DNA of 6,248 bases from Candidatus Woesearchaeota archaeon. Its GTDB lineage: Archaea; Nanobdellota; Nanobdellia; Woesearchaeales; WJKV01. Position 1 is the first letter of the stretch. Each line of letters begins with the position of its first letter. Below the pieces are notes generated by a model. That model worked only from the letters and a program-made list of their open reading frames with translations, searched no databases and was not told the origin of the DNA. Shown here in pieces: positions 1 through 3,875 of this stretch. The position numbers and the translations under genes were made by a program. The stretch is from the NCBI GenBank assembly GCA_019323495.1, contig JAHWHE010000015.1, positions 1-6,248 of the forward strand, written 5' to 3'.

Positions 1-123
1 AGAATATCGCAATGGAAATAATAAAGCATCTGGGCTTCTTCATCTGCTTGCTGTTATTTTTTATTCCGTTGTAGAAAGACTTTTATACCAGTATAAATTA
101 TAGAAAACCAGAAGAGGTGTTAA
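1..123. other. Left-edge region upstream of the mgtC-like gene, possible partial gene ends
   Basis: Two weak coding readings exist and neither can be confirmed. On the plus strand, a frame open from base 2 runs 33 codons to a TAG at 101-103 and is hydrophobic (contains LLHLLAVIFYSVVERLL), as in the C-terminus of an upstream membrane protein. On the minus strand, an ATG at 43-41 opens a frame beginning MKKPRCFIISIAIF that runs off the window; it resembles the start of a membrane or secreted protein but has no SD motif. The AT-rich inverted repeat at 82-97 could serve a divergent promoter, which would favour the minus reading. Both are too short to call. Confidence 0.3.
81..97 (+). promoter_or_regulatory. 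Putative TATA box region for the mgtC-like gene
   Basis: TTTTATACC at 81-89 is preceded by a purine-rich GAAAGAC (74-80) that could be a BRE. The predicted transcription start, about 27 bp downstream, would fall near 110, just before the SD motif at 114-119. The box is half of an inverted repeat (TTTATAC at 82-88, GTATAAA at 91-97), so it might also work leftward or be a regulator site. This is a pattern call only. Confidence 0.45.
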
Positions 124-585
124 ATGAATCCATCAACATTCATTCATTCTGCAGAATTCTTAATACTTATCAAGCTGATAGTCGCAGCAGCCTTCGGCAT
201 AGCAATCGGCTGGGATAGGGAAAGCCACGAGCGGCACGTAGGCATAAGGACCTTTGGTTTGGTCTGCATGGGAAGTGCTGCTTTCACTATAATCGCTTTG
301 CAGGGCATGTTCGGATTCAATGCAGGCGCGCCTGTTTCTTATGATGTAGGCAGGATCGTAGGGCAGCTCGTTCTTGGAATAGGTTTCTTGGGCGCAGGAG
401 TTATATGGAAAGAAAAGAACAGATTGCACGGACTTACGACCGCAGCTTCGATGTGGATCACTGCTGCAATGGGCGCCGCCATAGGATTGGAGATGTGGCT
501 CTTGGCAATCGGCATTCTGGTGATTGCATTTCTCGTATTGAAATCAAAACCGTTCCTTTTGATGGCATTCAAGCCACCTAAATAA
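124..585 (+). CDS. MgtC/SapB family small membrane protein
   Basis: The 153-residue protein is an integral membrane protein matching the N-terminal membrane domain of the MgtC/SapB family. Family signatures visible are GIAIGWDRE (25-33, the G-x-x-RE element), GIRT (40-43), GIGFLGAG (85-92) and GLTTAASMWI (103-112). About four hydrophobic segments can be read, near 12-30, 43-62, 77-95 and 105-138. The soluble C-terminal domain of classical virulence-type MgtC is absent, so this is the short form common in environmental microbes. MgtC relatives are linked to growth in low magnesium and to regulation of membrane ATPases, but the role of the short form is not settled. The start is well supported: GAGGTG at 114-119 lies 4 nt before the ATG. 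The 3' end overlaps the convergent radical SAM gene by 8 bp. The family is clear, the function is not. Confidence 0.9.
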   Translation: MNPSTFIHSAEFLILIKLIVAAAFGIAIGWDRESHERHVGIRTFGLVCMGSAAFTIIALQGMFGFNAGAPVSYDVGRIVGQLVLGIGFLGAGVIWKEKNRLHGLTTAASMWITAAMGAAIGLEMWLLAIGILVIAFLVLKSKPFLLMAFKPPK

Positions 586-2131
586 CAGAACCAATAACGC
601 TCCTCAGCATGTGCCCTGTGACCTTTATATCGGCAAACTTGTTAAGTCCTAATTTCTGGTTTATCCCGACAATCAAAGGATATGTGCCTATCTGTCTTCC
701 AAAAGTATAATTTCCATCATGCACTTCCAGCCTCACTTTCTTAAGCACAGTATTGACAGGTGTTAGTTTCTTCAGCATAGGATTGTCTATCTCCTGCCTG
801 ATCTGGTTTCTCCATTTCCAATAGAATTTCTTGTTCTTTTTCAGTATGCTTTCACCGACGCTTGCCATTAGTGTCCCTTGGAAGATCACGACTTCTCTGA
901 TATTTATCCTTCTAAGAAGCAAGCCCTCGCTCAAAATTCTCTTCAGCCAATTCATGTTTTCTTCATTGGTGTCCTTGCTCTCGCCGATCAAGCCGTACAA
1001 GATGTTTATTCCTGGCAGAAACATCGGCAAGCCATTGTCTCCTATCTTGCTCCCGTACTTGTTGATTATCTTCACTGCATCATACGCCTGCTCAGGCGTA
1101 CTGTTCAGATTATTCTTTTTCACGACAACAGGATCAAAACTTTCAACACCAAATGCAGCGACATTTCCAGAAGTGCAGTATTTGACCAAAGACTTTGTTT
1201 TTTCTTCTGTAACTTTTGCAGGATTTGCATTGTCTACGTGCAGGACATTTAATTTCACATTGTTTCTTATCCCTTTAAGCAATTTTTCAAGCTCTGCTGC
1301 TGCATCCTTATAGCTGTAGATGCAGGTCTGCTTACCCAATCTGAAATTCTTGACACCAATATTGCTTAATGCCTTCATCTCCTCTATTATGTCTTTCTGC
1401 TCCCTGAATTCTGCTTCCCCTTTTCTCGGCTCTATGCAGAAACTGCACGCAGCATCCCTGAAACAGCCTCTGCTGGTTTCTATCTCTGTTATCAAGAATT
1501 CCGGATAATCAGGGTGCTTTTTTGCAATGTCCGCACCAAGAACTGCGATCCTTTTCAAGTCTTTATAATTAAATTCTGTCTGGACATCCTCTTCGAACCT
1601 GGTTTTTATCAATTCTGCGAGCTTGAATTCAAGATTAGGAACAACCAAATCAAACAATCCCTTGCTGAATGCTGCTTTTCTCCCTCCGTATAATCCAGAA
1701 GCGATAGTCGCGGGCCCTGTCAAGATCTTCAGCGCAGTGAACTTTTTGATGTTCTTCTTTACCGCAGGGAGCAAGCTGTTTAGCTCTGTGACAGTCCCTG
1801 GCTGCGCACTCAGGTATTTTCCAGGCGTGTGTATTCCCGCAATAACAACAAGAACTTTTGTTTTAATCAGTATCTCTTCTATTTCCTGAAGAGATTTCGT
1901 TCTGTTCTTCACCAGGATATTTGTCTTCTTTGCTTTTTCTAGTTTCTTTAGTGCATCTTTATCAGATTTTGCAAGAACATAATATCTTATATCATCTATT
2001 GTCAGATATTCATATTGCTGCTTCTGCTCTAGTACCGCGCCGGCAATATATCTAGGATAAGTTCCAATATAGGGCGGAACTCCTAGCCCAGAAGGTTCAT
2101 CAGTATAACAATCAAGTATTGTGAATAGCAT
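578..2131 (-). CDS. Radical SAM protein with cobalamin-binding-like N-terminus and TRAM-like C-terminus
   Basis: This 517-residue protein (from ATG at 2131) belongs to an archaeal radical SAM family of unknown reaction. The N-terminal region (about 1-150) carries DEPSGLGVPPYIGTYPRY (11-28) and TPGKYL (102-107), as in the cobalamin-binding-like Rossmann region of such proteins; I see no DxHxxG cobalamin ligand motif. The radical SAM core begins at ETSRGC, with cluster cysteines C223, C229 and C232 (CX5CX2C instead of the usual CX3CX2C), followed by EPRKG. The GVESFD motif (about 328-333) fits the core barrel. The C-terminal 50 residues (EVHDGNYTFGRQIGTYP, then VTGHMLRS) look like a TRAM/OB-type nucleic-acid-binding domain, hinting at RNA modification by analogy with MiaB-like enzymes. 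A TTG two codons upstream (2137) is an alternative start; neither has a good SD, so translation may be coupled to the 71-residue gene ending 8 bp upstream. The stop is TAG. Confidence 0.85.
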   Translation of the reverse strand: MLFTILDCYTDEPSGLGVPPYIGTYPRYIAGAVLEQKQQYEYLTIDDIRYYVLAKSDKDALKKLEKAKKTNILVKNRTKSLQEIEEILIKTKVLVVIAGIHTPGKYLSAQPGTVTELNSLLPAVKKNIKKFTALKILTGPATIASGLYGGRKAAFSKGLFDLVVPNLEFKLAELIKTRFEEDVQTEFNYKDLKRIAVLGADIAKKHPDYPEFLITEIETSRGCFRDAACSFCIEPRKGEAEFREQKDIIEEMKALSNIGVKNFRLGKQTCIYSYKDAAAELEKLLKGIRNNVKLNVLHVDNANPAKVTEEKTKSLVKYCTSGNVAAFGVESFDPVVVKKNNLNSTPEQAYDAVKIINKYGSKIGDNGLPMFLPGINILYGLIGESKDTNEENMNWLKRILSEGLLLRRINIREVVIFQGTLMASVGESILKKNKKFYWKWRNQIRQEIDNPMLKKLTPVNTVLKKVRLEVHDGNYTFGRQIGTYPLIVGINQKLGLNKFADIKVTGHMLRSVIGSVI

Positions 2132-2139
2132 GAACAAAA

Positions 2140-2355
2140 TTAAATCAAGTGCTCTTTTTTAACTAGTCTGGTTATCTTTGCGATCTTGTTGTTTGTGTCA
2201 ACTATCTTGAATTCAACAATGTCATTCATTCCGTATTTCTCAGGTAGATCAAGGATCTGGTACTGTGTTCCTAATGGAATGGTTTTGACATGTGCGCTCA
2301 ATTTTTTTCCAGTTCTCTTATCATAAACAATATTGCTTATTCTTCCTTGAGGCAT
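2140..2355 (-). CDS. Small basic protein of unknown function, possible OB/cold-shock-like fold
   Basis: I do not recognise this 71-residue protein by name. It is lysine-rich, has no membrane segment, and looks all-beta: GRISNIVYD (4-12), a basic turn KRTGKK (13-18), then a strand to KTIPLG, and a C-terminal GMNDIVEFKIVD (42-53) followed by KIAKITRL (57-64). The 'G-x-x-D-x-V-E-F-x-x-x-D' ending recalls cold-shock and other OB-fold proteins, which would make it a nucleic-acid binder, but the resemblance is weak. The start is supported by GCGGTGAT (2366-2359), matching the archaeal anti-SD with one mismatch, just before the ATG. It is the first gene of a probable two-gene unit, with 8 bp between its TAA and the ATG of the radical SAM gene, which suggests related roles or coupled translation. 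Confidence 0.75.
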   Translation of the reverse strand: MPQGRISNIVYDKRTGKKLSAHVKTIPLGTQYQILDLPEKYGMNDIVEFKIVDTNNKIAKITRLVKKEHLI

Positions 2356-2385
2356 ATAATCACCGCATCAAACGAGGCGAATCCA

Positions 2386-2393
2386 TTATAAAA
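2386..2393 (-). promoter_or_regulatory. Putative TATA box for the minus-strand two-gene unit
   Basis: On the minus strand the sequence reads GGTTTCG..ACCCTTTTATAATGG, with TTTTATAA at 2393-2386. A start of transcription about 27 bp downstream would fall near 2363, leaving a leader of only about 8 nt before the ATG at 2355, partly covering the SD motif. The more distal TTTAAATA at 2422-2429, which is nearly symmetric, is an alternative that would give a longer leader. Confidence 0.45.
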
Positions 2394-2421
2394 GGGTTTC
2401 GGTGCCTAATGGAGAAAGATA

Positions 2422-2429
2422 TTTAAATA
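2422..2429 (+). promoter_or_regulatory. TATA box for the tRNA-Asn/tRNA-Ile unit
   Basis: TTTAAATA lies with its centre about 27 bp upstream of the first base of tRNA-Asn (2453), the expected archaeal spacing, and follows a purine-rich GGAGAAAGA stretch (2411-2419) that could act as BRE. This geometry implies that transcription starts at or very close to the mature tRNA 5' end. Confidence 0.65.
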
Positions 2430-2452
2430 AACCTCAAATTCTGAGTATAGAT

Positions 2453-2568
2453 GCCTCCGTAGCTTAGTAGGTGGAGCGCGCGGCTGTTACTTCAACTGTG
2501 TTGAAGGTCTATTCAGCGCAGCTGTAAGAGAAACCGCGAGGTCGCCAGTTCGAGTCTGGCCGGAGGCG
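2453..2568 (+). tRNA. tRNA-Asn(GTT), intron-containing
   Basis: All arms can be folded by hand. The acceptor is GCCTCCG (2453-2459) with CGGAGGC (2561-2567) and discriminator G at 2568. The D arm is GCTT/GAGC (2462-2465, 2474-2477). The anticodon stem is CGCGG (2479-2483) with CCGCG (2534-2538). The T arm is GCCAG/CTGGC (2544-2548, 2556-2560) with loop TTCGAGT. Removing 2490-2532 restores the seven-base loop CTGTTAA with anticodon GTT at 2486-2488. The GCC-rich acceptor and CTGTTAACCG anticodon arm agree with archaeal tRNA-Asn. No CCA is encoded. Sliding the excised block by one base gives the same product; sliding it further would give GTA (Tyr), which the G1-C72 pair argues against, since archaeal tRNA-Tyr normally has C1-G72. 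Confidence 0.93.
2490..2532 (+). other. Intron of tRNA-Asn at the canonical 37/38 position (43 nt)
   Basis: The intron separates anticodon-loop bases A37 (2489) and A38 (2533). In a bulge-helix-bulge reading, 2488-2490 (UAC) and 2531-2533 (AAA) are the three-base bulges, and the central helix pairs 2484-2487 (CUGU) with 2527-2530 (AGAG), with one G-G mismatch, so it is a relaxed motif. The intron also holds a perfect 6-bp hairpin, CTTCAA/TTGAAG (2490-2495 and 2501-2506), and a small CAGC/GCTG hairpin (2514-2524). Archaeal splicing endonuclease would remove it. The exact cut sites are inferred from the fold. Confidence 0.8.
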
Positions 2569-2573
2569 TTCTC

Positions 2574-2648
2574 GGGCCCGTAGCATAGTCTGGTTGGTGC
2601 ACACGACTGATAATCGTGCGGTCCGGGGTTCGAATCCCCGCGGGCCCA
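2574..2648 (+). tRNA. tRNA-Ile(GAT)
   Basis: The 75-nt gene folds cleanly. The acceptor is GGGCCCG (2574-2580) with CGGGCCC (2641-2647) and discriminator A at 2648. The anticodon stem is CACGA/TCGTG (2602-2606, 2614-2618) around CTGATAA, giving anticodon GAT (2609-2611). The T arm is CGGGG/CCCCG (2624-2628, 2636-2640) with loop TTCGAAT. There is no intron and no encoded CCA. It starts 5 bp after tRNA-Asn, so both are almost certainly cut from one transcript. Confidence 0.96.
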
Positions 2649-2672
2649 TTCTCTTTTGATTCTGACATTTTT
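2649..2672 (+). terminator. T-rich probable terminator after the tRNA pair
   Basis: TTCTCTTTT (2649-2657) follows directly on tRNA-Ile and is followed by ATTTTT (2667-2672). Archaeal polymerase stops at such U-runs without needing a hairpin. The call rests on position and composition only. Confidence 0.45.
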
Positions 2673-2707
2673 AAAGCAATTTCGCAGATTTTAGGGGTAG
2701 CACAAAA

Positions 2708-2715
2708 CTTAAATA
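2708..2715 (+). promoter_or_regulatory. Putative TATA box for the lipoprotein gene
   Basis: CTTAAATA lies 45-80 bp upstream of the possible start codons. Transcription would begin near 2738, giving a leader of roughly 50 nt to the preferred ATG at 2788, which agrees with use of an SD motif there. The rest of 2649-2760 shows no gene. Confidence 0.5.
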
Positions 2716-2787
2716 GTAGTTTGTTATTGCTTAGATAAAAAAAGCTGATGTTATTTTAAAATGACAAAAATGAGGGGGATGTTTAAG

Positions 2788-3840
2788 ATGAAACAATTAT
2801 TCTTGGTTCTAATATTGGTAAGTATAGTATTATTGGCAGGCTGTAAAGTAGCAAAGGTCAGCCTTGAAGTTGAAAACAGTGAACCTGAAAAGGAGCTGGT
2901 CGGAATGGACAAAGAGATCCAAGCCTTGCAGGAAGAATTGGAAAAGTCTTTGACAGATGAAGAAATAGAATTGGTTGAAGCCATAGAAAAGAGAAAAGAA
3001 GAAGTTGCTCAAGAAGCGCCTGTTGAAGAAAAAGAAGCAGAGCCTGCAAAAGAAGAGGTTAAAGAAGAAAAAATTGATGTCAGCAAATTACAGAAGCTTG
3101 AAGTTCAGGAAACAGAATTGGTCAAGCTGAAGATTTCTGCTCAAGATGATGATAGGGACACATTAAAATATACATTCAGCAGGCCTTTGAACCAAAGAGG
3201 GGAATGGCAAACCAATTACGGGGATGAAGGAGAGTACATCATCTCAATAACTGCAACAGACGGCACATCGACAACAAAGAAGGATTTCGTGCTTGTTGTC
3301 AAGAAAAAGAACGAAGCGCCTTCTATTGCACACTTGTCTGATATAACTGCTCAAGAAGGAGAGACAGTCAGGGTTGAACCAAAAGTCACTGATGTTAATA
3401 ATGACAAGCTCAAAGTCTCCATTTCTGAGCCTATAGGAGATGACGGAATGTGGGAAACAGACCATAAGAGCGCAGGCACATACAAGATTACTGTAAAAGC
3501 AAATGATGGACAATTGACATCAGAAGCTTCATTCAGTCTGGTTGTAGTTGATAAGAACATGCCTCCATTGATCACAGGTCTGGCAGACATGACTGTTAAA
3601 GAAGGTGAAATAGTTGTTATCAAGCCAAACATCAAGGATCTCGATGGAGACACTGTGAAAATAACGATCAGCGATCCTGTTGGAGATGACGGCGAATGGA
3701 AAACAGGATACACAGATCATGGATCATACAGTATCAAGGTTACTGCTAATGACGGCAAGGACAAGGTAGAGCAAACCATAAAACTGGTTGTTGAAGACGT
3801 AAACAGAGCGCCTGAGATCTTGTCGATCGAACTAGCATAA
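2788..3840 (+). CDS. Surface lipoprotein with Glu/Lys-rich stalk and three cadherin-like repeats
   Basis: From ATG 2788 the product has 350 residues. Residues 1-19 are a lipoprotein signal peptide (MKQLFLVLILVSIVLLAGC), with lipobox LLAGC and lipidated C19. Residues 30-96 are a highly charged Glu/Lys-rich segment, partly helical or coiled-coil, likely a stalk. Three beta repeats follow, at about 101-172, 178-255 and 260-338, with the pattern D-x-D/N-x-D-x-L/V-x-x, G-x-W-x-T, G-x-Y-x-I-x-V-x-A-x-DG, ending in linkers such as EDVNRAPEI; these resemble cadherin/Ig-like extracellular repeats. The protein stops just after the third linker. In-frame ATGs exist at 2761, 2770 and 2779; I prefer 2788 because GGGGG (2774-2778) lies 9 nt ahead, as in the next gene, and it gives a standard signal peptide. 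It is probably anchored outside the cell membrane. No enzymatic motif is visible; an adhesive or structural role is inferred. Confidence 0.85.
   Translation: MKQLFLVLILVSIVLLAGCKVAKVSLEVENSEPEKELVGMDKEIQALQEELEKSLTDEEIELVEAIEKRKEEVAQEAPVEEKEAEPAKEEVKEEKIDVSKLQKLEVQETELVKLKISAQDDDRDTLKYTFSRPLNQRGEWQTNYGDEGEYIISITATDGTSTTKKDFVLVVKKKNEAPSIAHLSDITAQEGETVRVEPKVTDVNNDKLKVSISEPIGDDGMWETDHKSAGTYKITVKANDGQLTSEASFSLVVVDKNMPPLITGLADMTVKEGEIVVIKPNIKDLDGDTVKITISDPVGDDGEWKTGYTDHGSYSIKVTANDGKDKVEQTIKLVVEDVNRAPEILSIELA
3088..3801 (+). repeat. Three tandem cadherin-like repeat units in the lipoprotein gene
   Basis: The units are 3088-3303, 3319-3552 and 3565-3801. All contain the W-x-T core (GEWQT, GMWET, GEWKT) and the A-x-DG end (TATDG, KANDG, TANDG). 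Units 2 and 3 resemble each other more (EPIGDDG and DPVGDDG) than either resembles unit 1, which instead resembles the first unit of the next gene. The Asp-rich D-x-D-x-D turn is best kept in unit 3 (DLDGD) and degenerate in unit 2 (DVNND). Confidence 0.8.
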
Positions 3841-3862
3841 ATTTTTTTTAATTTTTATTTTT
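3841..3862 (+). terminator. T-rich run between the two repeat-protein genes
   Basis: The 22 bp directly after the lipoprotein stop consist only of A and T, with runs of eight, five and five T. This could end part of the transcripts, making the downstream gene partly dependent on read-through. It could instead be a poor AT-rich promoter element, since it sits about 25 bp upstream of the next ATG. The SD motif after it shows that the downstream gene is translated from a leader. Confidence 0.4.
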
Positions 3863-3875
3863 GGGGGTAATATTG

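Noticed and set aside
124..585. Calling the membrane protein a full MgtC virulence factor or a magnesium transporter
   Set aside because: Only the N-terminal membrane domain is present, and family membership alone does not show Mg2+ transport or virulence.
831..1313. A 160-codon plus-strand open frame inside the radical SAM gene
   Set aside because: It lies antisense to a well-supported gene, has serine/phenylalanine-rich low-complexity content typical of a reverse-frame shadow, and shows no SD or family motif. The other plus-strand frames in 878-1889 were rejected for the same reason.
2490..2506. The CTTCAA/TTGAAG hairpin as an intrinsic terminator
   Set aside because: It lies inside the tRNA intron, has no following T-run, and termination there would destroy the tRNA.
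2453..2568. Reading the first tRNA as tRNA-Tyr(GTA)
   Set aside because: This needs an intron shifted to 2488-2530, away from the 37/38 site. The acceptor starts G1-C72, while archaeal tRNA-Tyr normally starts C1-G72, and the anticodon arm matches archaeal tRNA-Asn.
3244..3720. Minus-strand open frames across the lipoprotein repeats
   Set aside because: They recur at the same place in each repeat as a by-product of the repeated coding sequence and have no independent support. The same holds for minus frames within 4019-6040.
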